The notes under the pieces: generated by a model
Told to the model about the DNA's origin: nothing
Database searches by the model: none
The model's input: only the letters and a program-made list of their open reading frames with translations
Shown: in pieces, positions 1 through 9,057 of the stretch
Position numbering within the stretch: the first letter of the stretch is position 1
Layout of the letters: the number at the start of each line of letters is the position of its first letter
NCBI GenBank assembly: GCA_044222195.1
Contig: JBGANS010000005.1
Location: 198,949-262,948 of the forward strand
Direction: 5' to 3'
From: JAHBXE01 sp044222195
GTDB taxonomy: Bacteria; Planctomycetota; Phycisphaerae; Phycisphaerales; UBA1924
Length of the DNA: 64,000 bases
Made by a program: the position numbers and the translations under genes

Positions 1-49
1 CTGATAGGGCTTCCGTGAGCGGTCGAGCGCCGTTTCCAGGGAGCCCGTC

Positions 50-1432
50 ATGAGAGTCTTCGCCGTCGTTCTGGCCGTGTTCGCGATCGCGCTCTCCTCC
101 CGTGCCGACGAGACCCCTCCGCCTTCCGGCACGTTCACCGGCGAAGGCCTCACCCTCACCCTTGCTCGCTCCGGAAACGACTACTCCGGTACCGCGAAAG
201 TCGGCGACCAGTCCTTCAAACTCCGCGGCACATTCGACGCCGCCAAAGGCCTTCGCGGCACATTCACGGTGGACGGTTCGTCCTTCGACTGGTCCGCGAT
301 TGTCCAAGGAAAGACGCTCAAGTTCAGCACCGGCGGAACGGACTACTCGCTCCCCATTCCTGTCACCGACAACCCCCTCGCCAAGAAAATCGCCGACAAC
401 TCACTCGCGAAAAAACCCGAGGCCGCCCCGGTCGCGGCGACGGGCGCGCTGAAGTTCACACGCCTGTCAATCAAGGACCCCGGCATCAACAACATCGAAG
501 CGATCAGCTTCTTGATCCCCGAAGGCTGGAAGGCCGAGGGCGGGATCAAGTGGTTCCCCGATCACAGCATTCTCGCGAACCTGCTCATGCGGATCACGGA
601 CTCGGCCACGGGCGCCCAGATCGAGTTCCTCCCCCTCCAGAACTTCACCTGGGTTGAGAACCCCGTCATGCCCATGCAGGACTTCTCCAACTACATGGGC
701 AACATCGTGCACCAGCCCATCCGTGACGTCCCCGAGTTCCTCCGAATCATGGCGTTCCCCCAGGTCCTCCGCCACCTCGCCGCGGCACGCCAGGTGGAGG
801 TCGAAGAACTCACCAGGATCGCCGAACAGGTCTCGCAGAACTATGGCGGCCAGGCCCAGGTCAAGGCCGCTCGCGTCCGCTACGAATTCGATCACAATGG
901 TCAGCCCTGGGAAGAGGATGTCTTTGTCGTGCTCGTCTTCAGCGCCGCCCAGGGCATCACGATCTGGTCCAACACCTCGTCGTACTCCTTCCGCGCCCCC
1001 AAAGGCGAACTCGACCGCCTCAAGCCCCTCATGACCACCACCGTCACCACGGCTCGCCTCAGCCAGGAGTGGTACTCGGGCTACATGTACGTCCAGCAGC
1101 TCTTCATGAACCGCATGAACCAGGGCATCAAGAACGCCGCGGCCATCAGCGCGACCATCACCAAGAACAGCGAAGAGATCCGCCAGATGTTCAGCGACTC
1201 CTACCGCAAGCAGCAGGAATCCTCCGACCGAATCAGCCGCAGTTACAGCGAATACATCCGCGGCGTCGAAACCTACACCAACCCCTACGAGTCCCGCCCG
1301 GTGCAACTCCCCTCCGGCTATCAGAACGCATGGGTCAACGCCCAGGGTGAATACATCCTCTCCCCGCAGACCGGCTTCGACCCCAACGTCGGCTCAACGG
1401 TTGAATGGCGAAGAATGGAAGCGGCGAAGTAG
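50..1432 (+). CDS. Exported protein of unknown function
   Basis: A 460-residue protein that starts with a clear signal peptide (hydrophobic residues 4-17, Ala/Ser-rich cleavage region near residue 19). Residues about 25-105 are rich in short alternating Gly/Thr/Ser strands and look like a small beta domain. Residues about 135-345 form a second globular part. The last 60 residues are polar with Tyr, Pro and Gln. An AGGGAG ribosome binding site at 38-43 supports the ATG at 50. I do not recognise the family. It precedes a TlpA-like gene by about 100 bases. Likely periplasmic or surface located; function unknown. Confidence 0.8.
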   Translation: MRVFAVVLAVFAIALSSRADETPPPSGTFTGEGLTLTLARSGNDYSGTAKVGDQSFKLRGTFDAAKGLRGTFTVDGSSFDWSAIVQGKTLKFSTGGTDYSLPIPVTDNPLAKKIADNSLAKKPEAAPVAATGALKFTRLSIKDPGINNIEAISFLIPEGWKAEGGIKWFPDHSILANLLMRITDSATGAQIEFLPLQNFTWVENPVMPMQDFSNYMGNIVHQPIRDVPEFLRIMAFPQVLRHLAAARQVEVEELTRIAEQVSQNYGGQAQVKAARVRYEFDHNGQPWEEDVFVVLVFSAAQGITIWSNTSSYSFRAPKGELDRLKPLMTTTVTTARLSQEWYSGYMYVQQLFMNRMNQGIKNAAAISATITKNSEEIRQMFSDSYRKQQESSDRISRSYSEYIRGVETYTNPYESRPVQLPSGYQNAWVNAQGEYILSPQTGFDPNVGSTVEWRRMEAAK

Positions 1433-1536
1433 GGCCGGCGGGCGGCAATGCACGCCCCCCGAGTGCCCGACTGTCCTCAGATGCGACGGAACCGCTCCGC
1501 ACCGGTATCTGTCATACTGACCACAAAGGACATCCC

Positions 1537-2655
1537 ATGCTCACACTCATCGCTGCGCTCGTTCTCGCCGCCGACAACCCCTTGCAATCCGGCGCCTTCG
1601 CCTTCCCCCAGAAGGAAGCCAAGGTCCTCTGCGAAACACCAGAGTTCAAACTCAGCGCCTGGAACGACGCCGAGCATCTCTATGTCCAGGCCGTGATCCC
1701 CGCCGACGGCGACGACACCCTCGGCCAGACCGAGGACGGCCGCAAGATCGGTGACAACTCCGATCTCATCGTCGACACCGACGGCGACGGCAAGATCACC
1801 GCCAACAAGGACCGCAGCTACGCACTCAACCCCTGGCCCTCTCTCCCCGGCCTGCGATACTCAACGCTCCTCGGCGGCGGTATGAGCACGGGCCTGCAGG
1901 CCGATTCCAAGGGCCGCGGCGCGATCTCGTACGTCTCGGTCGATGGCGGCAGGAAAGTCCGCGTCGACAGCTATCTCATCCCCCTCGCCGAAATCGCCCG
2001 CAAGCCCGGCGACACAGTCCGCATCGCCTTCTACGCCCACTCCACCACGCCCGAACTCACGCTCAACTCCGTCGGCTTCGCCTCGCCCAAGCGCTACTAC
2101 TCGCACTCGCTCCCGTGGAAAGACTTCCACGAACTCACTCTTGCCGACCGCCCCGCCAGCCTCGAGATCCAGAAAGTTCCGGAAGGTCGCACGTCGATCG
2201 CCGTCACGCCCAAGAACAAGCAGCCCATGCCCGCCGTCGGCACCGAGCCCCCGGAAATCACCGCCATCGCCTGGCTCAACTGGAAGGGTGACCAGCCTCC
2301 CTCCCTCAAGTCACTCAAGGGCAAGGTCGTCGCCGTCGAGTTCTGGGCCACCTGGTGCGGCCCCTGTGTCGCCGGCATCCCGCACCTCAACGAGGTCTAC
2401 GACAAGCACGCCAAGGACGGCCTCGTGATCCTCTCCCTCACCGACCAGGCCAAGAAGGAATACATCGAGGACTTTGCCAAGACGAAGGACATGCACTATA
2501 CCGTCGGCGTCGGCAGCGAAGCCGTCGATGCCTACGGCGTCACCGGCATCCCCCACGCCTTCATCATCGGGCGCGATGGCAAGGTCGCGTGGAGCGGGTA
2601 CCCGCCGGATGCCGCGTTCGAGAAAGCGATTGTCGACGAGCTCAGTAAGAAGTAG
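1537..2655 (+). CDS. Exported TlpA-like thiol-disulfide protein with N-terminal beta domain
   Basis: 372 residues from the ATG at 1537, which is chosen because AAAGGA lies just upstream (1525-1530) and the protein then opens with a short hydrophobic signal-like segment; an in-frame ATG at 1405 overlaps the previous gene and adds an unlikely N-terminus. Residues about 10-205 resemble the carbohydrate-binding or DOMON-like beta domains found on planctomycete exported proteins. Residues about 230-372 are a thioredoxin-fold TlpA/ResA domain with the redox motif W-C-G-P-C at C274/C277 and a cis-Pro region TGIPHAF. Predicted role is thiol-disulfide exchange outside the cytoplasm; the partner is unknown. 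Confidence 0.85.
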   Translation: MLTLIAALVLAADNPLQSGAFAFPQKEAKVLCETPEFKLSAWNDAEHLYVQAVIPADGDDTLGQTEDGRKIGDNSDLIVDTDGDGKITANKDRSYALNPWPSLPGLRYSTLLGGGMSTGLQADSKGRGAISYVSVDGGRKVRVDSYLIPLAEIARKPGDTVRIAFYAHSTTPELTLNSVGFASPKRYYSHSLPWKDFHELTLADRPASLEIQKVPEGRTSIAVTPKNKQPMPAVGTEPPEITAIAWLNWKGDQPPSLKSLKGKVVAVEFWATWCGPCVAGIPHLNEVYDKHAKDGLVILSLTDQAKKEYIEDFAKTKDMHYTVGVGSEAVDAYGVTGIPHAFIIGRDGKVAWSGYPPDAAFEKAIVDELSKK

Positions 2656-2728
2656 CTTCCTCACGCGCAAGCTCTGCGCCCCGCAACTTTCCACCCAAAC
2701 CCATAGCCGCGGCCGATACACGGCCCAT

Positions 2729-5626
2729 ATGGGTCACACTGCGCGCCGTTCCCCCCAGGCCTCCCAGGGCCTTTCCATCGGGAAGCTCCTCTTCACCGTC
2801 GCCCTCACGGCACTGACCGCCTTCACGCTGGTCAGCCTCGCCACCCACTCCGCCTCGGATGCGCCCTCTCACACCGTCTGGCCCCCCTCGAGCCCCGTCC
2901 ACAACCTCTGCGGCCCCGCCGGCGCCTGGGTCGCCTACCAGGGAACACGGCTCCTGGGCGTCGCCGTCTGGGTCATCGCCCTCGCGCTCACTCTGCAAAC
3001 CGTCCTCGCTTGGCTCGGTAAGCGGATCGGCCTCGTCGCCGTTCGCATGGTCGGCGTGGTCATGCTCTCCGTCTCCTTCGCAGGCCTCATCGCGATGATC
3101 TCCCCAGGCGTGGACCGGACGGACCTTGCCGGCAACGTCGTCGGCCAGTCCGTTTCGCACGAACTCTGGATCCGCTTCGGAACCGTCGGCGCCTCGGTCT
3201 GGCTCCTCCTCCTCGGATTCATCGGCGCCATTGTCACGTTCGACAAGTGGCTCGTGATCGTTCCCGCCTGGGTCGTCGGTGTCGGCGGCCCCGTCGCCAA
3301 GCGTCTCGGCGCCGCGGCCGGATCAACCGCCGGCGGCGCTCTCCAACTCGGCGGCCGAATCGGTGGGGGCCTCGCCGCGGGATTGTCCCCGCTCGTCAAG
3401 GGCAAGGACCCCGTCCAGGTCCGCCTCAACGATGTGGACGACGATCCTGAAATGGCCCAGTCCAAGTCGCGCCGCAAGAAGCCCGTCGTCGATGACGACG
3501 ATCAGGAAGACCTCATCAAGGTCGTCAAGGGTGAAGAGGTTGAGGACGCCGACGAGGCGGATGAAGAAGCCCCAGCCCCCAAGCGCCGCAAGAAGGCCGC
3601 GCCGGTCGACGAGTCCGAAAGCGACGACGAGGCGCCCGCCAGATCCGAGCCCAAGTCCGAGCCCAAAGCCGAATCCAAGTCCGAATCCAAGTCTCGCGCC
3701 AAGAGCGCGCCCGATGACGACGAGACGGAACCGGATTCCGCCGTCACCCCCGAAGACGTCGACGACAGCGACCTCCCCGGCGCTCCCCAGGTGTTCGACC
3801 CCGATGCCCTGCGCGAAAAGATCGCCAAGCTGCCCATCGCCTTCGGCGCCCAGAACAAGCAGATCGCGACCGAGGAGGACCTCCGCGACCTCCAGAACGT
3901 CGCCGACATGCCCGGGTACAAGTTCCCCGGTCTCGATCTTCTCGCGGCACCGGAGGAAAACTTCTCCGCGACTCTCGAGGAGTACGTCCGCGACCAGGCT
4001 CAGGCTCTCGAGGCCGCGCTCCAGCAGTACAAGATCGACGGCCACGTCGTCGGTATCGAGTCCGGCCCGGTCATCACGCTCTACCACCTCAGCCTCGCGC
4101 CGGGCATGAAGGTCTCGCAGCTCCAGACCGTCGCGAGCGACATCGCCCGCGCGCTCAAGAGCGTCAACATCCGCATCGTGCCGAACATGGTCGGGCGTGA
4201 CACCGTCGGCATCGAAGTCCCCAATACGACCAAAGAGAAGGTCCGCCTCAAGGAGTTGATGTCCAACTCCGAGGCCTTCGCCAAGATGAAGCTGCCGATG
4301 TTCCTCGGCAAGGACGCCTCCGGCGAGCCGCTGATCGCCGACCTCGCCGCCATGCCGCACATGCTCATCGCCGGCACCACCGGCTCGGGCAAGTCAGTGT
4401 GCATGAACACGATCATCATGGGCTTCCTCTACACGAAGAAACCCAACGAGCTCAAGCTCGTCCTCGTCGACCCCAAGATGGTCGAAATGTCCCAGTTCAA
4501 GGACATCCCGCATCTCATGTGCCCCGTGGTCACCGAGATGTCCCGCGCCGCGGCCATCCTCGAGTGGGCGTGCACCAAGATGGATGAGCGCTACGAGCTT
4601 CTCTCCGAGGCCGGCTGCCGCGATCTGGCGGCGTACAACGACCTGCCCTGGGAGGAGCTCCGGGCCCGTTTCAACCCGCAGACGCCGGAGGAAGAAGCCC
4701 GCATCCCCCGCAAGCTGCCTTACATGGTCTTCGTCATCGACGAACTCGCCGACCTCATCATCACCAACAAGGACGTCGAAGGCTCGATCATCCGCATCGC
4801 CCAGAAAGCGCGGGCCGTCGGCATCCACCTCATCCTCGCGACGCAGCGCCCGCAGGCCAACGTCGTCACCGGTCTCATCAAGTCCAACATGCCCTGCCGC
4901 GTCTGCTTCAAGGTCGCTTCCGGCATGGACTCGCGCATCGTGCTCGACCAGAAGGGCGGCGAACTCCTCCTCGGCCAGGGCGACATGCTCTATCTCTCAC
5001 CCCGCACGAGCAAGCTCGTCCGCGCCCAGGGCACGCTCGTCGACGACGGCGAGGCCCGCGCCGTGGTCCGCTTCATGCGCGACGTCGCCACGCCCAGCTT
5101 CGAGCGCCAGCTCATGACGCTGCGCAAGATGGATTCCGATGAAGAGCGCATCGTCCAGAGCGAGAACAACTCCTCCGCCTCCCTCGCCGCCGCGCAGGAA
5201 GACCCGATGTTCAACCGCGCCGTGGAGATCGTTCTCGAAACCCAGCGCGGCAGCGTCTCGCTCCTCCAGCGGCGCCTCGCCATCGGCTACACCCGCGCCA
5301 GCCGCCTGATCGACCTCATGGGCATCGCCGGCATCCTCGGCGAGCACAAGGGCTCCGTCGCCCGCGAGGTCCAGATCAGCATCGAAGAATGGGAGGCCAT
5401 GAAGAAGCAGGCCGAGGCCGACCTCGCCGCCATGCAGGCCGCCGGCACCGCGCCACAGCCCAAGCTCTTCCCCGATGAACCCGCCGGTCCCGACGTTGCC
5501 GCCAACGACACCGCCGAAGCCACCGCGGTCATCGACCAGAGCGAAGAGTTCAGCCAGATCGAGGAAGACTCTCGGGATGAGTTTCCGGATGCCTTTCAGA
5601 ACGACGAGTCACGCCGCGAGGGCTAG
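2729..5626 (+). CDS. ftsK: DNA translocase FtsK/SpoIIIE
   Basis: 965 residues. The N-terminal 200 residues contain about four hydrophobic membrane segments. Residues about 240-370 are a highly charged Lys/Asp/Glu/Ser/Pro linker. The C-terminal motor has Walker A GTTGSGKS at 549-556 and Walker B in VFVIDELADL near residue 670. A winged-helix gamma domain follows at about 825-885 (MFNRAVEIV...RRLAIGYTRA...GILG), which in FtsK reads KOPS-type polar sequences. The ATG at 2729 is preferred over upstream in-frame ATGs that overlap the previous gene. The protein pumps chromosomal DNA through the division septum. A polar Ala-rich tail extends past the gamma domain. Confidence 0.95.
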   Translation: MGHTARRSPQASQGLSIGKLLFTVALTALTAFTLVSLATHSASDAPSHTVWPPSSPVHNLCGPAGAWVAYQGTRLLGVAVWVIALALTLQTVLAWLGKRIGLVAVRMVGVVMLSVSFAGLIAMISPGVDRTDLAGNVVGQSVSHELWIRFGTVGASVWLLLLGFIGAIVTFDKWLVIVPAWVVGVGGPVAKRLGAAAGSTAGGALQLGGRIGGGLAAGLSPLVKGKDPVQVRLNDVDDDPEMAQSKSRRKKPVVDDDDQEDLIKVVKGEEVEDADEADEEAPAPKRRKKAAPVDESESDDEAPARSEPKSEPKAESKSESKSRAKSAPDDDETEPDSAVTPEDVDDSDLPGAPQVFDPDALREKIAKLPIAFGAQNKQIATEEDLRDLQNVADMPGYKFPGLDLLAAPEENFSATLEEYVRDQAQALEAALQQYKIDGHVVGIESGPVITLYHLSLAPGMKVSQLQTVASDIARALKSVNIRIVPNMVGRDTVGIEVPNTTKEKVRLKELMSNSEAFAKMKLPMFLGKDASGEPLIADLAAMPHMLIAGTTGSGKSVCMNTIIMGFLYTKKPNELKLVLVDPKMVEMSQFKDIPHLMCPVVTEMSRAAAILEWACTKMDERYELLSEAGCRDLAAYNDLPWEELRARFNPQTPEEEARIPRKLPYMVFVIDELADLIITNKDVEGSIIRIAQKARAVGIHLILATQRPQANVVTGLIKSNMPCRVCFKVASGMDSRIVLDQKGGELLLGQGDMLYLSPRTSKLVRAQGTLVDDGEARAVVRFMRDVATPSFERQLMTLRKMDSDEERIVQSENNSSASLAAAQEDPMFNRAVEIVLETQRGSVSLLQRRLAIGYTRASRLIDLMGIAGILGEHKGSVAREVQISIEEWEAMKKQAEADLAAMQAAGTAPQPKLFPDEPAGPDVAANDTAEATAVIDQSEEFSQIEEDSRDEFPDAFQNDESRREG

Positions 5627-5740
5627 CACTCCGCACCCTCCGCCCCGCTCCGAACCGGCCCCAAGCCATCCGTAACGCACCGACGGCTTCGGGCGTATCA
5701 CGCCGGAGTCGGCGCTGAAACCGCCGCCAAACAACCCCCA

Positions 5741-5746
5741 TATACT
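5741..5746 (+). promoter_or_regulatory. Possible -10 element (TATACT)
   Basis: TATACT in the gap before the exported protein at 5795. No convincing -35 box is visible at 16-18 bases upstream. The same hexamer occurs just ahead of three other transcription-unit leaders in this window (19586, 49100, 57327), which is the main reason to list it. Confidence 0.3.
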
Positions 5747-5794
5747 CGCTGCCCACCAGAACAAACCTGCACCCATAGGCAGAAAGGATTCCGA

Positions 5795-7519
5795 ATGATC
5801 CGTCGTCCCCGTGTCCTGGCCTACGCCGCCGCGGCGTTGTCCATGCTCGTCGCCCCCGCGTTCGGGCAAGTCCCCGCCGCTCTGGATCGCATCCCGAGCG
5901 ACGCCGCGGTCGCCATCTCCGTCAAGGACATGGGCAAGCTCAAGGCTGGAATCGAAAGCCTCGCCAAGGCCCTCGGCGTTCCCGCGGCCGAGATGGAAGG
6001 CCTCATGAAGCTCGACGGAGTCCTCAAGATGCAGGGCGCTGATGCCTCCGGCTCGGCCGCCATCGGCATCATGGGCTTCGACGGTGAAGAGCCCGACGCG
6101 GTCGCCGTCATCCCCGTGCGCGACTACGCGGCGTTCGTCAAGAACTTCGGCGGCACCGGCGCCGGCGTTGAAGAACTCAAGCTCGATGAGAAGCCCGTGT
6201 TCGTCAAGAACCTCGAAGGCGGGTTCGCCGCCGCGGGCCCGAACAAGGAGCTTGTTGAGAAGTTCGGCGGCAAGACGGGCAATGCCAAGGGCCACGAGGC
6301 GCTCATGGGCGCGGCGGGCAAGGCGATATCCGCCACCAGCGACGTCATCATCGTCGCAAACATTTCCAAGCTCGGCGACAAGATCAAGGAAGGCCTCCAG
6401 GGAATCAAGGACTCGATGGGCATGGCCATGATGATGGCCGGCCAGGACGTCGACATGACGTTCCTGGACACGTTCACCGACACGTTCGTCCGCGATGCTT
6501 CCGCCGGCGTCATCGGGTTCAAAGTCTCCGAGGCCGGTGTGACCATGGACCTCGCCGCCCAGTTCAAGGAAGGCACCGAATACGCCGGCTACTTCAACGG
6601 CAAGGGCAACGCCAAGGGCCTCATGGCCACCCTGCCCAACCAGCCCATCCTCTTCGCCATGGCGATGGACGCCAGCAGCCCCGGTCTCCGCACGCTCATC
6701 GGCAACATGCAGAAGTTCGCGGCCAAGATGCAGCCCAAGGAGGGTGGGGCCAACAACCCCGGGATGTTCCCCGCCAACTGGACCGAGCAGGCCGACGGCA
6801 TGGCCTTCCAGATCGGAAACTCCCCGGCCCCGATCGGCGGCCTCTTCCTCAACACCGTCGCCTACATCAAGACCTCCAAGCCCGACGAAGTGGTCAAGAC
6901 CATGAAAGAAGGACTGACCGGCGCCAACGGCAAGACCATCGATGGCATGACCTACACGACCTCCTACCAGGAAGGCGCCAAAGCCGGGGATCTCACGGTC
7001 GACGCCTGGTCCATGAAGATGGCCGCCGACCCGGAAGATCCCCACGCCCAGCAGATCGGCCAGGTCTACGGCATGCTCTTTGGGCCCGGCGGCCTTAACG
7101 GGTACTCGCTCAAGTCCGACGGCGGCGTGGTCGTCACCTATGCCAAGAACTCCGAGCTCCTGGGTAAGGCAGTCGCCTCAGTCAAGGGCGGCGACAACCT
7201 GCTGGCCGATCCGGACGTCAAGGCCATCGCGGTATCCCTTCCCGAGGACCGGTCCTTTGAGGCCTACGTCGGCGTCAAGAGCCTTATGGAAATCATGATC
7301 AACGTCGCGGGAATGATGGGAATGGCAGCCAACATCAACGTTCCGGACCAGATCCCGCCCGTGGGAATGAGCGCCACCACCAACGGCGGCGGCTTCCGCA
7401 TGACCTTTGTTATCCCGACCAAGGTCATGACCTCCGTCAAGTCCGTCGTCGATGCCCTCGATCAGGGCCGCGGCGGCGGGGATGAAGAAAAGCCCGACGC
7501 TGGACAACTGAAGTTTTGA
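5795..7519 (+). CDS. Exported protein of unknown function
   Basis: 574 residues with a signal peptide ending at about AFGQ (residue 25). The mature part alternates Gly/Ala/Lys-rich strands and helices and contains phrases such as PSDAAVAISVKD near its start, typical of exported planctomycete proteins related to the DUF3352 style of beta/alpha repeats; I do not claim membership. GGKGNAKGLMATLP and a Met-rich stretch near residue 210 (MGMAMMMAG) are notable. A TATACT hexamer at 5741-5746 lies in the 168-base upstream gap and AGAAAGGA precedes the start. A strong terminator follows at 7555-7595, so the gene is probably monocistronic. Confidence 0.8.
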   Translation: MIRRPRVLAYAAAALSMLVAPAFGQVPAALDRIPSDAAVAISVKDMGKLKAGIESLAKALGVPAAEMEGLMKLDGVLKMQGADASGSAAIGIMGFDGEEPDAVAVIPVRDYAAFVKNFGGTGAGVEELKLDEKPVFVKNLEGGFAAAGPNKELVEKFGGKTGNAKGHEALMGAAGKAISATSDVIIVANISKLGDKIKEGLQGIKDSMGMAMMMAGQDVDMTFLDTFTDTFVRDASAGVIGFKVSEAGVTMDLAAQFKEGTEYAGYFNGKGNAKGLMATLPNQPILFAMAMDASSPGLRTLIGNMQKFAAKMQPKEGGANNPGMFPANWTEQADGMAFQIGNSPAPIGGLFLNTVAYIKTSKPDEVVKTMKEGLTGANGKTIDGMTYTTSYQEGAKAGDLTVDAWSMKMAADPEDPHAQQIGQVYGMLFGPGGLNGYSLKSDGGVVVTYAKNSELLGKAVASVKGGDNLLADPDVKAIAVSLPEDRSFEAYVGVKSLMEIMINVAGMMGMAANINVPDQIPPVGMSATTNGGGFRMTFVIPTKVMTSVKSVVDALDQGRGGGDEEKPDAGQLKF

Positions 7520-7554
7520 CGGTATAGTGAGTGCTCTTAGACCAGCCCCCCCCT

Positions 7555-7595
7555 GCGGGCCCGCGTGCCAACGGCCACGGGCCCGCTTCTTTTTT
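7555..7595 (+). terminator. Rho-independent terminator
   Basis: GCGGGCCC at 7555-7562 pairs perfectly with GGGCCCGC at 7579-7586, followed by TTCTTTTTT. It lies about 35 bases after the stop codon at 7519 and ahead of folP, so it ends the upstream transcript. Confidence 0.85.
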
Positions 7596-7680
7596 ACACT
7601 GTGAATCCTCGCTTTCGCAGGGGTTTCACGGTGTTCCGACGGCTCGGCGGCACCGCTCTCGCGCACCGTATTCTCACTCA

Positions 7681-8544
7681 ATGCCTTCCTGGATTCTCTC
7701 ATCCACGCGGTCCCTCTCCCTCGACCGTCCACGCATTGTCGCGATCCTCAATCTCACGCCTGACAGCTTCCACGACGGCGGCCTGATCACTTCCGCGCAA
7801 GACGCCCTCGCCGCCGCCCGGCGAGCCGTCGACGGCGGCGCCGATGTCCTCGACCTCGGCGGCGAGTCCACCCGCCCCGGCGCCCCCGCGGTTCCCGCGC
7901 AAACCCAGTTGAGCCGCCTCCTGCCGGCGATCGCCGCCATCCGCTCCGAGCTGGACACGCCAATCACGATCGACACCACCAGCGCCGAAGTCGCCCGCGC
8001 GTGCCTGGGCGCCGGCGCCGACGCCGTCAACGACACCTCCGCCGGGCGGGACGATCCCGACATGCTCCCGCTCATCGCCGGCGGCCGGCGAGGCGTCATC
8101 CTGATGCACCGCCTGCGCAAGCCCGCGCTCGACTCATACTCCGATCAGTACACACAAGCCCCGAACTACGTCGACGTCGTCGCCCACGTCCGCGAGTTCT
8201 TGTCTGTCCGCGCAGCCGCGGCGATCAGCGCCGGCGTTTCCCGCGAATCCGTAGTTCTCGATCCCGGCCTCGGCTTTGGGAAGACGGTCGAGCAGAACCT
8301 GGAACTGATCCGCCGCACGCGGGAGTTCACCGAGCTCGGCTTTCCGGTGTTGAGCGGGCTCTCCCGAAAGAGCTTTGTGGGCCGTGCCCAGGGGCTTGAG
8401 GAATCGACCCCGGCTCAGCGACTGCCCGGGACGATCGCCCTCTCCGTCGCGCACTATCACGCCGGGGCCCGGCTCTTCCGCGTGCACGATGTAGCCCCGA
8501 TCGCCCAGGCCCTGCACGCCGCTGCCGCCACCCTGCTAACTTGA
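7681..8544 (+). CDS. folP: Dihydropteroate synthase
   Basis: 287 residues, the usual length. FolP condenses 6-hydroxymethyl-dihydropterin diphosphate with 4-aminobenzoate in folate synthesis in the cytoplasm. Family signatures are intact: NLTPDSF at 24-30, GGESTRPGA at 60-68, an ITIDTTS strand, VNDTSAG, and LDPGLGFGK near residue 195, ending with the RVHDV segment. The ATG at 7681 is chosen because the segment between 7531 and 7681 has no family match and contains the upstream terminator. No ribosome binding site is obvious, so a nearby alternative start cannot be excluded. Confidence 0.93.
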   Translation: MPSWILSSTRSLSLDRPRIVAILNLTPDSFHDGGLITSAQDALAAARRAVDGGADVLDLGGESTRPGAPAVPAQTQLSRLLPAIAAIRSELDTPITIDTTSAEVARACLGAGADAVNDTSAGRDDPDMLPLIAGGRRGVILMHRLRKPALDSYSDQYTQAPNYVDVVAHVREFLSVRAAAAISAGVSRESVVLDPGLGFGKTVEQNLELIRRTREFTELGFPVLSGLSRKSFVGRAQGLEESTPAQRLPGTIALSVAHYHAGARLFRVHDVAPIAQALHAAAATLLT

Positions 8545-8714
8545 CAGTCCCTCTGTGCAGGCACCGGCCCTGCGGGGCTGCACAGTCGGTTGTGGCGGCA
8601 CACCGCTTGCCGTTCTTTCGAGAGTCTGTTCGCCGCGGGGTGGTCCCGGAGTGTTGATTCCGTCCCCGCCAGGCGGGTCCTAGAGTTTCGCCCGAACCTT
8701 TCTCAGGAGTTCCA

Positions 8715-9047
8715 ATGGCCAGCGCCAACGTCAAAGAGTTCACGGATGCGAACTTCGAGGCCGAAGTGGTCAAGTCGTCTACGCCTGTTCTCGTCGACTT
8801 CTGGGCCGAGTGGTGCATGCCCTGCCGCATGCTCACCCCGACGATCGACGCGGTCGCGGCGGAGTTTGCAGGCAAAGTCAAGGTCGGCAAGGTCGATACC
8901 GACGCCAACCGGAACGTCGCCATGCGATTCCAGATCAACGCCATCCCCACGGTCATCCTGTTCAAGGACGGCCAGGTCAAGAAGAAGTTCGTGGGCCTGA
9001 CCAGCAAGGACGACATCACCCGCGCCCTCAACGACGTCGCTCAATAA
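8715..9047 (+). CDS. trxA: Thioredoxin
   Basis: 110 residues covering a complete thioredoxin fold: VLVDFWAEWC near residues 23-32, the cis-Pro segment INAIPTVILF and GLTSKDDI at the end. The active site reads W-C-M-P-C, not the usual W-C-G-P-C; the Met is an uncommon substitution that could shift the redox potential. AGGAG at 8705-8709 sets the start. It is followed after 10 bases by an oxidoreductase gene, so the two are probably cotranscribed. Cytoplasmic disulfide reductase by homology. Confidence 0.93.
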   Translation: MASANVKEFTDANFEAEVVKSSTPVLVDFWAEWCMPCRMLTPTIDAVAAEFAGKVKVGKVDTDANRNVAMRFQINAIPTVILFKDGQVKKKFVGLTSKDDITRALNDVAQ

Positions 9048-9057
9048 GGGCCGGCTC

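Noticed and set aside
1405..1536. Longer N-terminus for the TlpA-like protein
   Set aside because: It overlaps the previous gene, lacks a ribosome binding site and would bury the signal-like segment that begins at 1537.
2474..2728. Longer N-terminus for FtsK
   Set aside because: It overlaps the preceding gene in another frame and is a low-complexity Ser/Arg/Pro stretch.
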